Shown here: positions 7,651 to 16,500 of the stretch, piece after piece
Numbering within the stretch: position 1 is the stretch's first letter
How the letters are laid out: every line of letters starts with the position of its first letter
Source of the DNA: an uncultured Bacilli bacterium
GTDB lineage: Bacteria; Bacillota_I; Bacilli_A; RF39; UBA660
Length of the DNA stretch: 32,052 nucleotides
NCBI GenBank assembly: GCA_944359075.1
Contig: CALVSR010000011.1
Span: 1-32,052 of the forward strand
Direction: 5' to 3'
Notes under the pieces: model-generated
The model's input: only the letters and a program-made list of their open reading frames with translations
Told to the model about the DNA's origin: nothing
Database searches by the model: none
Translations under genes and position numbers: made by a program

Positions 7651-7694
7651 AAAAAAAAAGCCTAGTTCAGTACAATAAAGTAACTAGGCTTTTT
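7651..7694 (-). terminator. Strong intrinsic terminator after the lysis genes
   Basis: 12-bp stem AAAAGCCTAGTT / AACTAGGCTTTT (arms 7682-7693 and 7656-7667), followed on the minus strand by a run of nine T (7659-7651). It ends the late operon directly after the endolysin stop. The A-rich other side could give some plus-strand activity too. Confidence 0.85.
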
Positions 7695-7695
7695 A

Positions 7696-8742
7696 CTATT
7701 TTATATATAATTCTTCGTTTTCTTTTAATGGTATTTTGTAAGTTGCTGTTTTTGATGCTTTATAAGACCATTTAAAAGTTATTTCTTCTTTTGAGGATAA
7801 TTCTACTACTTTTGACTCCAACTCTTGAATTCTAGTGTTTTTTGTAGAGATTTCACTATCTTTTTGTACCAATTGATTATTAAGTTCTTCAATCTGTTTC
7901 TTCAGTAGTTCTATTTCTTCTTTAGAAGTATCTGTTTCTACTACTTTGCTTAATTCCTTACACCATTCTCCATCAGAAGCAATATAAATTCCACTTTCTA
8001 CTTGATACCATGTATATCCATCATTTTCAGTTTTAGAAATATAATTGTAGATTCCTTTATTGATATATCCTAATTTCTTACAATTTTTAGATGCACCATT
8101 TCTTGCATTTAGATTATCTACTAAGACTTCTACTTGATCTGCTTTATCATTTCTTGATACTGGTGTTCCTACCCTATCAACTGGCTTTTCCTTAAAAGTA
8201 CTACCATTACTATTTTTTATAGTTGTAAAGCTGGAATCAATATAAAAAGCTTCTTCTGGTAATAATGATTTTTCGTAGGTATAACACCATTTACCATTAT
8301 TATTTTGTTTCAGTCCATAATATTTACCAATATTGGCTGTAATATGAAAATGATTTCCTGTAGCATTTCCATCAGTACCTTCTAAAAGAATTTTAGTTCC
8401 TTTTTTTAATGTTTGTCCTTTTGAAACTTGTTTTAAATTATCTTCATTCATATGAGTTAAGGTAATGTATAAATAATCCGCCTCTTCTTTATATGGAATA
8501 TATAATTTATTTACAGATTTTAGTCTTACTGTATTAGTAGTAGAAGTATTTAATCCTAAAACTTCTTCTATAATAAAATCATTTTGTGGTTCAAAATAAC
8601 TTCTACCTGAATCTTTACAAGCTTCATCCCAAGGTTTATCACTATAATTAGTTACATTTTTCCAGTGTGGAATATGATTACCTTGATTATAATTTTGCGT
8701 GATATTCATTACACTAAATGGATAAATAGCATATTCTTTCAT
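7696..8742 (-). CDS. Phage endolysin: M23-like peptidase, SH3-like domain, C-terminal coiled coil
   Basis: Predicted cell-wall peptidase of 348 aa. Residues 1-140 resemble the M23 (LytM/lysostaphin) fold of Firmicutes phage lysins: YPFSVMNITQNYNQGNHIPH, DKPWDEA, THMNEDNL and GNHFHI. Likely zinc and catalytic residues are H26, D39, H97, H131 and H133; the pairing is my reading. Residues about 205-265 (VEVLVDNLNARNGAS, WYQVESGIYIASDGEW) are an SH3-like wall-binding domain. Residues 275-320 form a coiled coil, and a short basic tail follows, which is unusual for an endolysin and may oligomerise it. The gene starts at an ATG sharing one base with the holin stop and is the last gene of the late operon before a strong terminator. 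Confidence 0.75.
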   Translation of the reverse strand: MKEYAIYPFSVMNITQNYNQGNHIPHWKNVTNYSDKPWDEACKDSGRSYFEPQNDFIIEEVLGLNTSTTNTVRLKSVNKLYIPYKEEADYLYITLTHMNEDNLKQVSKGQTLKKGTKILLEGTDGNATGNHFHITANIGKYYGLKQNNNGKWCYTYEKSLLPEEAFYIDSSFTTIKNSNGSTFKEKPVDRVGTPVSRNDKADQVEVLVDNLNARNGASKNCKKLGYINKGIYNYISKTENDGYTWYQVESGIYIASDGEWCKELSKVVETDTSKEEIELLKKQIEELNNQLVQKDSEISTKNTRIQELESKVVELSSKEEITFKWSYKASKTATYKIPLKENEELYIK

Positions 8743-9110
8743 TAAATATCATCTCTCTTTATTTCAATTATTTCTTCATTTGTAGCATTCTCAATTGAAG
8801 TAGATACACCAATTATTTTTCCTAACTTTCCTAATACCATAGTCCCATACATAACAATCCCAGCAGTGTATAGATACTCTAATCCTTTCATTAAAGTAAT
8901 ATTTTCTTGATTAATAGAACCAATAATCATATCTGGATTTAATATTCCACAAAGATAGATTAAAATTAAAGCAAGAATAATCATTCCTGCTTTAACTCCA
9001 CCATTTATTAAATTATCTTTATTAAATTCTGCTTTTAATTTTGCTAAACTTGCTCCTAGTGCTATATTAGCACCCATAAGGCATAAAAGCCCTAATAATA
9101 ATTTCCACAT
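8742..9110 (-). CDS. Holin-like membrane protein
   Basis: Small protein (122 aa) with three hydrophobic segments (about 3-20, 38-57 and 76-97) and a charged C-terminal tail (EIIEIKRDDI). This is the profile of a class I holin that forms membrane lesions and releases the endolysin. SD AAGGAGGA lies before the ATG, and it directly precedes the M23 endolysin with a one-base overlap. The family is not recognised by sequence; the call rests on topology and position. Confidence 0.65.
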   Translation of the reverse strand: MWKLLLGLLCLMGANIALGASLAKLKAEFNKDNLINGGVKAGMIILALILIYLCGILNPDMIIGSINQENITLMKGLEYLYTAGIVMYGTMVLGKLGKIIGVSTSIENATNEEIIEIKRDDI

Positions 9111-9124
9111 AATATCCTCCTTCT

Positions 9125-9451
9125 TTACTTATTATGAATTTCATTAAATTTCTGATTTATATATTCAAATTCATGAGTTATATAAGAGTTATAACCCATT
9201 TTATGATATTTATCATAGATTTCAAAAATGTGTTGGAATTGTACTTTGGATTTATGCGTTCCTTGTCTTAAATCCTCTGCAAAGTTTACGATTTCTCCTC
9301 TAATATCGTCTACTGTATTTCTATCAATTTTGGAATCTAATTTTTTTACGGTTTTATCTAAATTTTCAATTTTTGTATTGACATCTTCCATTAAAAAATT
9401 CCTAATCATCTTAGGAACTTTTAACATGAATTTTTTTATTTGTTCTTTCAT
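9125..9451 (-). CDS. Small coiled-coil phage protein upstream of holin
   Basis: Protein of 108 aa with a basic amphipathic N-terminus (MKEQIKKFMLKVPKMIRNF), a coiled coil (residues 24-45, NTKIENLDKTVKKLDSKID), and a helical C-terminal part (EIVNFAEDLRQG, FQHIFEIYDKYHKMG, SYITHEFEYIN). Similar proteins occur beside holins in Firmicutes prophages, but I know no function. It could modulate the holin. The ATG at 9451 has AAAGGA seven bases upstream and is preferred over the longer open frame that begins at 9484 inside the previous gene. Confidence 0.6.
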   Translation of the reverse strand: MKEQIKKFMLKVPKMIRNFLMEDVNTKIENLDKTVKKLDSKIDRNTVDDIRGEIVNFAEDLRQGTHKSKVQFQHIFEIYDKYHKMGYNSYITHEFEYINQKFNEIHNK

Positions 9452-9468
9452 CTTTTTATCCTTTCTTT

Positions 9469-9903
9469 TTAGTCTATAAACCATTTTTCATGTATTCGAA
9501 ATTGTAAGGTTGCAGGAATATATCCGACACGCTCGTTGGCACTTTGCTCATCTTGATAAATTTCAACATTCCCAGCACTTGTGATTCTTCCACATACAAT
9601 TCTATTTAAACCACTTACAACGCAAGTAAAATATAATGAAACATTGCCAAAATAGTTTTTTATTTTTGGTAAATATTCACTAGGTACACTTCCTATTGTA
9701 TTATAACCATTTGCAAAATTAGTAGCATATTCCTCGAAATCTAAAATAACAGTTTTATTTTTCTTTTGTAATTTGTTGACCGTTATTTCACCGCAAGCCG
9801 TTGATGATATATCCAACTGAGATTCACTAATCTGTTGTAATTCTATTATAGATTTTGGTACCACTTTCTCATTATCCTTATTTTTCATTTCTACTATTTT
9901 CAT
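9469..9903 (-). CDS. Tail-fibre tip or decoration protein 3, shared N-terminal peptide
   Basis: Protein of 144 aa beginning MKIVEMKNKDNEKVVPKS, which matches the start of the two genes upstream (pattern MK..ELKNK..E...P). The rest is unlike them: a beta-rich stretch with YLPKIKNYFGNVSLYFTCVV and GRITSAGNVEIYQDEQS. I infer that the common N-terminus docks onto the fibre or baseplate and the variable body is an exposed tip or decoration domain. No good SD is visible; instead a perfect hairpin abuts the ATG. It is the last fibre gene before the lysis module. The body has no family I recognise. Confidence 0.55.
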   Translation of the reverse strand: MKIVEMKNKDNEKVVPKSIIELQQISESQLDISSTACGEITVNKLQKKNKTVILDFEEYATNFANGYNTIGSVPSEYLPKIKNYFGNVSLYFTCVVSGLNRIVCGRITSAGNVEIYQDEQSANERVGYIPATLQFRIHEKWFID

Positions 9904-9924
9904 AATTAGATCTTTTATCTAATT
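9904..9924 (-). promoter_or_regulatory. Perfect hairpin abutting the start codon of the third fibre-tip gene
   Basis: Minus strand AATTAGAT-AAAAG-ATCTAATT sits directly before the ATG at 9903. There is no canonical SD; only AGAAGAAA precedes the hairpin. It may lower or condition translation. Confidence 0.4.
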
Positions 9925-9930
9925 TTTCTT

Positions 9931-10338
9931 CTATTTATATCCAATAATTCTATTTATATAAATATTATTATCATTAGTAGTAATTGCTGCTGAACCAACC
10001 GTATTTTGATTATAAACAATATTAATCACCTTATCTTCTACTATTTTTATAATCTTATTTTGAAAATAGCTTGCATCAGAATTTACTACATTAACACCCA
10101 AATAGATTTGTTTATTATTAGCTTGATAAACCTCTACTGAATTATAATAATCATTGGCATTATAAAATATTTTTATATATTTATAATTAAGTGCACTATC
10201 ATTTAATATTATATTTTCATTAGATGCTCCAGAGAATAATATTGTTCCTTCCAGATTTTTTATTCTTTTCTCATAATTCAAATTAATTGGATCTAAATTT
10301 TCGTTTTCTTTATTTTTTAATTGTACTAATTTTTTCAT
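9931..10338 (-). CDS. Tail-fibre tip or decoration protein 2, shared N-terminal peptide
   Basis: Protein of 135 aa starting MKKLVQLKNKENENLDPIN, again the common KNK..E..P docking pattern. The remainder is Asn/Tyr/Ile-rich and beta-like (NYKYIKIFYNANDYYNSVEV, KQIYLGVNVVN), ending NIYINRIIGYK. It resembles short fibre-tip proteins that replace one another among related phages. The 15-nt gap to the upstream gene contains no SD, so expression may depend on re-initiation. Function is inferred from position and the shared N-terminus. Confidence 0.55.
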   Translation of the reverse strand: MKKLVQLKNKENENLDPINLNYEKRIKNLEGTILFSGASNENIILNDSALNYKYIKIFYNANDYYNSVEVYQANNKQIYLGVNVVNSDASYFQNKIIKIVEDKVINIVYNQNTVGSAAITTNDNNIYINRIIGYK

Positions 10339-10353
10339 ATAAAATTAGCTTAT

Positions 10354-10803
10354 TTATGCAACTCGCTTATAAAAATATACTACTTCTACTGGATGAATAT
10401 TATTATGTGCTTGTGAACCACCTTTACTTTCTGCAATAAATGTAGATCCACTACCACTTACAAGCTTATAACCCATAGTACCACTTTCATTATAAATATT
10501 ACTCCATGCAATAAATAATTGTGTTCCATCTACTGTAATATTGTGAAAATGATCTGGGATTTCCTCAATTGTTAAAGTATGTTCTTTCTCACCAAATTGA
10601 TTACCTGCAGCTTTAAACCTATCTTCTGCAGAATTAGGATTGATTCCTATTGGGCTTCTTTCTTTTAATGTAAGTTCCCATGTTCCATAATAATATTTAG
10701 ACATTTCCATTTCTCTATCAAATGTTAATATCTTGCCTATAGGTTCCCACTTTTTTGGAATAATAATCTCTCCCAATTTGTTTTTTAGCTCGATTATTTT
10801 CAT
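10354..10803 (-). CDS. Tail-fibre tip protein 1, collar / gp10-C-terminal-like
   Basis: Protein of 149 aa. The N-terminus MKIIELKNKLGEIIIPKKW carries the shared docking pattern. From residue 40 it shows the phage tail-collar / T4 gp10-C-terminal-like layout: YYYGTWELTLKERSPIG, FGEKEHTLTIEEIPDHFHNI, GGSQAHNNIHPVEVVYFYKRVA. The paired His segments (HFH, AHNNIHP) are conserved in these domains and may bind metal. Such proteins form the receptor-facing end of fibres. SD AAGGTG lies eight bases before the ATG. Upstream lie a G10 tract, a hairpin and a small ORF. Confidence 0.7.
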   Translation of the reverse strand: MKIIELKNKLGEIIIPKKWEPIGKILTFDREMEMSKYYYGTWELTLKERSPIGINPNSAEDRFKAAGNQFGEKEHTLTIEEIPDHFHNITVDGTQLFIAWSNIYNESGTMGYKLVSGSGSTFIAESKGGSQAHNNIHPVEVVYFYKRVA

Positions 10804-10836
10804 AAACGATCACCTTGAAAAAGAAAAGAAGAAAAA

Positions 10837-10923
10837 TCAAATATTTTCCTCCTTTCCTCGTTTTGGGGTGTTGTGTTGCTTAAATAAGCAACCCCCCCCC
10901 CACTTAAATTTTAAATTTTTCAC
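10837..10923 (-). CDS. Possible small ORF spanning the G10 tract
   Basis: GTG-started ORF of 28 codons (VKNLKFKWGGGCLFKQHN...), with AAAGGA about ten bases upstream. The G10 tract encodes W-G-G-G. If the tract loses one G, the frame instead runs to a TGA at 10802-10800 that overlaps the ATG of the fibre-tip gene as ATGA. If it gains one, translation stops four codons after the tract. Whether it is translated is unknown; it is too short for compositional tests. Confidence 0.3.
   Translation of the reverse strand: MKNLKFKWGGGCLFKQHNTPKRGKEENI
10865..10901 (-). repeat. G10 homopolymer with adjoining hairpin in late-operon gap
   Basis: The plus strand has C10 at 10892-10901, read as G10 in the transcript. 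It is followed by the perfect palindrome GTTGCTTA-TT-TAAGCAAC (10892 to 10875) and then CCCC (10868-10865), which could pair with the G-tract. Such a tract is exceptional in this AT-rich window and is prone to slippage. Confidence 0.7.
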
Positions 10924-10945
10924 AAATATCATATCCTTTCATTTT

Positions 10946-11164
10946 TTAATTTGTTTCTGCAGTTTCTGTTTCTGTTGTTGTAGTATCATATAATGTTATT
11001 GCCCCAGTTTCTTCGTTAATTTCGCCTACTACTTCATAAAAAATAGAATTGTTTTCTAATGCTTCAATACCACCTTCTATATTATTTAATTTTTCTGCTT
11101 CTATTGGTGTTTCTTCGCTAGGGTCATCCTTCCAAATTGTTTTTATGTAAGGTGTATATGCCAT
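10946..11164 (-). CDS. Small phage tail-region protein
   Basis: Protein of 72 aa: MAYTPYIKTIWKDDPSEETP then IEAEKLNNIEGGIEAL and an acidic, Thr-rich C-terminus (TTTTETETAETN). The TxW..G..TPI.A..LN.IE.GI pattern is very common in short proteins, or N-terminal segments, found beside tail fibres of Firmicutes phages. Its helix probably trimerises or docks the fibre. The start is the ATG at 11164 with SD AAAGGAG, not the longer frame to 11206 that overlaps the fibre gene. Confidence 0.65.
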   Translation of the reverse strand: MAYTPYIKTIWKDDPSEETPIEAEKLNNIEGGIEALENNSIFYEVVGEINEETGAITLYDTTTTETETAETN

Positions 11165-11183
11165 CTTATCACTCTCCTTTAAT

Positions 11184-13523
11184 TTAATTAAATTTTGTAT
11201 ACCCATTTATATATAATGTTGCTTTACATGCTCCACTCATTGCATAGCAATCTGAATAATTGCTTGGGGCAGATGCATCACTTTCTATTTTTAATAAATT
11301 AAAACCCTTATCTATGTACGAAATTATATCAATTGTTTTTTTGCTTGTCCCATTAGATGATGATCCAGTAAAACCACTATTTCCAAAAGCATTAGGTACT
11401 TCTGAAAATCCTGCTGAATCATATCCAAACATAGCATATCCATTATCAACAGTTATTTTTGTTGATAATTTACTAGATGACTTATATAATTTTAGATTTC
11501 TCGAATATCCTGTTGTAATAGGTGTACCGGCATTATAATAAGATACTGGGATATGATCTAAAATTATATAAGCATTCAAAATAGTAAAATCTTCTGGTAC
11601 TTCAAATGCAAATTCTAAACAATCTTTAACACATCCTGAGCCAGTATAGCTAAATCCCATAGGTAGTAGCACATTACCGCCTACAAATTCTTGTGATTTA
11701 ATATTTGCATCTATCATTTTGGTTGTTAACATACCGCTACCGCCTACTACAATACTGCCGTCTTCTAAATAGATATTCCCCTTAAATTTTCCACTATCAG
11801 CTTCAACATGTCCTGAAAATTTTCCATTTTTAGCCTCCACAGTTCCATCTTCAAGAATTTTAAAATTCTCATTTGCTGTTACTAACCCTTCGAAAACTAT
11901 TTTTTTAGCTAGTAGTTTTATTTCTTCTGGGCTCATATTGATTCTAGAAACTAAAATATCTACAGCTGTAGCATTTTCTATTTCTTGTTTAGTTTCTAGT
12001 AAAATGCCATTAGCTGAAGCCAAAATACTTGCTGCCATCTGTATTTTTGTTGCAAAAGTTTCTGTAAATTCATTTTTGATGGCATATGTTGCTGAAAAAT
12101 TTAGTCCACTGTTTTTAAAACTAGAAAGATAAATAACATTTTTACCATTTTTTAATGGTACTATTATATTATCGTACTTTATAACTTTTTCTTCGCTCAA
12201 TAAATATTCTTCATTATTTTCATCCACACCAATTCGCTTAATTAATTTTGTTTCCGTAGAATTAATAATGAATTCGTCGGATACTTCGCCAAGTTTTCTT
12301 AATCTCTTGACTGGTAATCTTATTTTTTCTTGTGTGCCGTCTTCATACTCAATAATTAAATAACTAGTTTTTCCATATAAATTACTAGATGGATATATTT
12401 CCTTTGAAGGAAAAAATAAAGACATTTGTCCTTTTATTCTGAGCTCTAGTATATTTCCTTCCATTGCCTCAGTCAATTCTATATTATCTAGATTAGTTAA
12501 GGTATTAGTTAGAGTGAGACTTTTAGTAACGGTTTGGGAGATCTGATCTAATAGTATAGATAACTCAGCCAAATTTAATGTTGGCACCTCGGTAGTATTT
12601 ATTCCTTTGATTTCTTCGATAATTTTTCCATTTGCATCTACTTTTTTAGTTAAATTTTCAGTAGTAGTTTTTTCAGTATATGTTTGTTTTACAAATGCTT
12701 TGATAGAATCACTTGACTTTACGATATCCGATTCAATATTGCTATTAATTACTTCAACAATTTTATTTATTTCGTCAGTTGTATAATAATATGACTCTAA
12801 AGATTTTAAAGATAATTCATCTTCTTTTTTATGCCAATCTAGGGGATTAAAAGTTGTATTAGTCACTGTTGCATAAAGAAAATCACCAATTTCAATATCA
12901 ATATTAAAATTACTTGCCACTTCGTCAGTCATAACTCTTATAAAATCATTTTTAATATAATTATTAGGAATTGATGTAAAAATATTTTTATGACCATTTA
13001 TAGTGTCAAAAATTGCAATTGGAACATTAATTTCCAACCAATCATATGTAATTGGATTCGTTGCTATTTTAGTATAAACATAAGAATGATATATTCCATC
13101 TTTTAATGTACGCCAATAATCACCCTCATGTTCTGCCTTTAATATCGATGTATCCCAATCACTGCTAGGATCATTATCTTGATAAAATGTTTCTATTTTT
13201 CCATCGGATTGCTCTTTAACATCAACCTCAGATAAAAAAAGAAAGTTTTCGGCAATTAGATTATTTTGCTTTTCATTGTAAATGACAACCCAATCCGCAA
13301 TAGAAAAAGAACCAATTAAACGATCCTTTATACAGCGATACACTTTATTATCCTGTGAATATGTCCAACCTACATAATAAGGAGGATTAGGAGGAGAACT
13401 AAAACTTTTACTATATGTTTTTATTTCTTTCTCTGTTTGTTCTTTAGAAAATGAAAGAATTTTCTTCAAAAAGCCATAATTTACCTGATCAGTATCATAT
13501 TTTGGTTCTTTTATATTTCCCAT
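11184..13523 (-). CDS. Tail fibre / tail protein
   Basis: Large structural protein of 779 aa. Residues about 45-82 (PPNPPYYVGWTYSQDNKVY, RCIKDRLIGSFSIADWVVI) resemble a small carbohydrate-binding-like module (xWxxG..Y..N..Y.C) found in fibres and chitinases. The centre (about 250-550) is helical and Thr/Glu-rich. At about 555-595 Gly-rich turns KNGKFSGHVEADSGKFKGNI and YLEDGSIVVGG form the triple-stranded beta needle typical of fibre shafts. The last 180 residues (from GGNVLLPMGFSYTG) are a distinct beta domain with four Cys, probably the receptor-binding or capping head. SD GGAGGTG lies before the ATG. No peptidase or lyase motif is visible. Confidence 0.7.
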   Translation of the reverse strand: MGNIKEPKYDTDQVNYGFLKKILSFSKEQTEKEIKTYSKSFSSPPNPPYYVGWTYSQDNKVYRCIKDRLIGSFSIADWVVIYNEKQNNLIAENFLFLSEVDVKEQSDGKIETFYQDNDPSSDWDTSILKAEHEGDYWRTLKDGIYHSYVYTKIATNPITYDWLEINVPIAIFDTINGHKNIFTSIPNNYIKNDFIRVMTDEVASNFNIDIEIGDFLYATVTNTTFNPLDWHKKEDELSLKSLESYYYTTDEINKIVEVINSNIESDIVKSSDSIKAFVKQTYTEKTTTENLTKKVDANGKIIEEIKGINTTEVPTLNLAELSILLDQISQTVTKSLTLTNTLTNLDNIELTEAMEGNILELRIKGQMSLFFPSKEIYPSSNLYGKTSYLIIEYEDGTQEKIRLPVKRLRKLGEVSDEFIINSTETKLIKRIGVDENNEEYLLSEEKVIKYDNIIVPLKNGKNVIYLSSFKNSGLNFSATYAIKNEFTETFATKIQMAASILASANGILLETKQEIENATAVDILVSRINMSPEEIKLLAKKIVFEGLVTANENFKILEDGTVEAKNGKFSGHVEADSGKFKGNIYLEDGSIVVGGSGMLTTKMIDANIKSQEFVGGNVLLPMGFSYTGSGCVKDCLEFAFEVPEDFTILNAYIILDHIPVSYYNAGTPITTGYSRNLKLYKSSSKLSTKITVDNGYAMFGYDSAGFSEVPNAFGNSGFTGSSSNGTSKKTIDIISYIDKGFNLLKIESDASAPSNYSDCYAMSGACKATLYINGYTKFN

Positions 13524-13533
13524 AATTCACCTC

Positions 13534-16500
13534 CTAAAACAATTGATTCCATAATTTTTTCTTTTCTATAGCCGTTAATGGCATTTTTTCTATATATTCA
13601 TATAATGAACTTTTATAATTAGAAATTGAATACCCTGCTTGTTTATATAAAACAACTTTTTCTAAAACACTTGCATTTAAACCATTAATATATTGATATA
13701 TTGCATTTCTTCTATAATTTGTATATGAATTTCCTTGATACGAAGCTTTTATATCATTTATATATTTTATTGTATTTAAGTAATTATCCGCTTTTATATT
13801 GAATTTCTGTAAAAGGTTAATAGTATCCTCACTTGCATACTCTTTAGAATATAAATAATATTTTTGATCATTGGTTAAATTTGAATTAACTAAATAATCA
13901 ATCATCAATTCTTTTGCTTTTAAATTAGTATAATTCTCCTCATACTGATTTTTAACTTGATAGTAATCATATAAATCATAAGATGTAAAACCTTTATTAT
14001 CTATATCATCAATAAATTTCTTTTTATTATCAGAATTTAGACTATAAAATAATGTATATACTTCCTCATCATTAGCAATTTTATTTAACTTATCAACAGT
14101 AATAAAATCATCATCAGAGCTGGACAATGCACTTAATAAATAGTTTTTTTCTTTTTTGCTAAATTCATCGTTATTCATAATAGAATAAGCTTTCTTTGCT
14201 GAAGCAGAGCCTTTAATTGTATTACCACTTGAATCCTTATCTGATTTAATCGAAGATAAATTAGTGAAATCGGTTCTATATTTTCTATACTCGGATAAAC
14301 TAATATCTAGACTTTTCCATTCCTTTATTTGATTTTCTGTTAATGGCGCATACCCTTTATCAAAATATTCAGTAGCATTTTTACTAGAATATTGACCGAA
14401 TATTAGACTTTTAGTAACTCCAATAGGATCCTTTGGTGCTTCAAATCTTAGTTTGCCACTTGAAGTATAACTTCCAGCAATATCATGCATATACATAGAA
14501 GCACCTTCTATTGTCTTTTTTAATTGTCCTCCTCCGAACGGCATCACAACATAAAAAATAGGTTTTGATAATTCTTTCGTTAAATTTTTAATAGCCTTAC
14601 TTTTAGTTTCATCATTAAATAATTGTGTAAAGGATTCTGTTGTTGTTCCAATATCAGGAATTGCCGATTGAATTGGTAATCTACCTCCACCTAATAGGCC
14701 ACCAACAAAAGGTAATTCTCCGACTAGATCTGTAGCTATATTAGAAATCTTATCATATGTGGATAAATTATCATTCATAACAGTTTTAACAGAATCTCCC
14801 ACTATATCTATAGGGCTAAATGCACTTTTTCTTCCTGTTACAGCCTCACTAAATTGATTATATAACCATGCACCAACAAACATCTTCACGAAAGCACCAA
14901 CTAATTTTTTCTTTGCTTCGTCTCCTAAATCACGAGACATATCTTTCAGCATATAACCATATTGATTATTAACTTCCAATTGAAATGCTGTTACTAATTT
15001 GACAAGTGGGCTTTTTCGATTAAAAATTGTAGGCATACTTCCTTTATCTCTTCCGGCCATAATATCTTTAGCAAATTCATTAGCATTTTTTATAGCTTGT
15101 TCTTGGGACATCCCTTTATCAATGTTATCGTAGTATTTTGCTCTTACTATTGTATTTGAAGTAATGGAATCAACTGCTTCAAATATTACGCTGGCTTTAG
15201 AATTAATATTATCCAATTTTGTTTTATATAATCTATCTGCTTGTTTCGTTCTGTTTATTAAAAAACTAGAGCAATTATCAAATCCATCGTTTCGAAATTG
15301 ATTAGAAATACTTTCTTTTATAGCTTTAGCCATATTTTTAGTAGACACTTGACTCCAAGCTTGGGTTATTGGGATAAAGTTTGTTAAAGCAGAAGAAATA
15401 TTAAATCCTACCATATTAGCACTAACTCTGGATTGAACATTTTTCATAATTGTATATGTTTCTCTTCCTAACATATGTTCCATTCCACGGTCGCCTATAT
15501 CTTTTTTATTAGCTAAGCTGTCTGTATAATTTCTTAATTCTGTTACTAAATTAGGTAGAGGATTATTAATTTTAGCAAACTCTAAATCTATTAGTGCTTG
15601 TTTCTGATCTTGATCGTATTCGTTATTATTAGCGATAGACTCTATTTTTTGTCTAATAGCATCATCCGTATATTGAGTTCTTATAACAGTCTCTAATGCT
15701 CTTAACTTTTGAATATCTTCTGTATGAAAAATCAAATCAGCAGCACCACGAATATAATTATCAAATCCTTTTAAAGCATTATAATCTGTTACTTTACCTA
15801 ATCTCCTCTGAGCATTTTTAAAATATGTTTTTCCAGGTTTAAATATTTCTGTCATACCTGCTATGTCTGTAGGCAATTGATTTTTATCAATTTTAAATCC
15901 CATTTTTTCTGCTAGCTTAGCAAATTTACCTTGAGTTTTTTCTTCTTGAAAATGTGGAAAATATCCTTTTCTATATTCAATTTCCTTATATCCTTGTTCT
16001 TTCAACACTTTGTTAGTTTCAACAATTAATTCATCATAAATAGTTCTAAATTCTTCTACAGCGTTTGAAAGCTTATCATAATCTAAATTATTATCACTTA
16101 TATATTGATCTACCTGTGGTCCAGTAATTAGAGTTTCCTTATTATATTTGTACTCTCCTAACATCTGAACAGCAACAGATTCTTTATTATTTAGATTAAG
16201 ATTTTTAATGCGTTCATTATAAGAATTAATAAAATTTTCGCTCCTAGCATTATTTTCAGAGATTGGTTGAAAATATGTAGAATATATTCTATCTGCATCC
16301 GTTTTTGACATAATATCATACATATTTCTTTTCATTGTATTTATCTGATATTTAATTCCTGCAGATTTGTCTTTCCAATCAACCATATTTTCTGTTAGTT
16401 CATATGCTTGATCAATATATTCTTGTTTTTTAGTTATACGTTGTTCTTGAATTTTAAAATCTTTAGAATTCATCTTTTCATTTCTATTTTTATAATATTC

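Noticed and set aside
10733-10993. Plus-strand 86-codon frame across the poly-C tract
   Set aside because: It is opposite two accepted genes and the leader, has no SD, and its Phe/Cys/Ser-rich composition is typical of an antisense shadow.
9469-11206. Diversity-generating retroelement acting on the fibre tips
   Set aside because: No reverse transcriptase, no template repeat and no C-type-lectin variable region visible in the window; cannot be excluded outside it.
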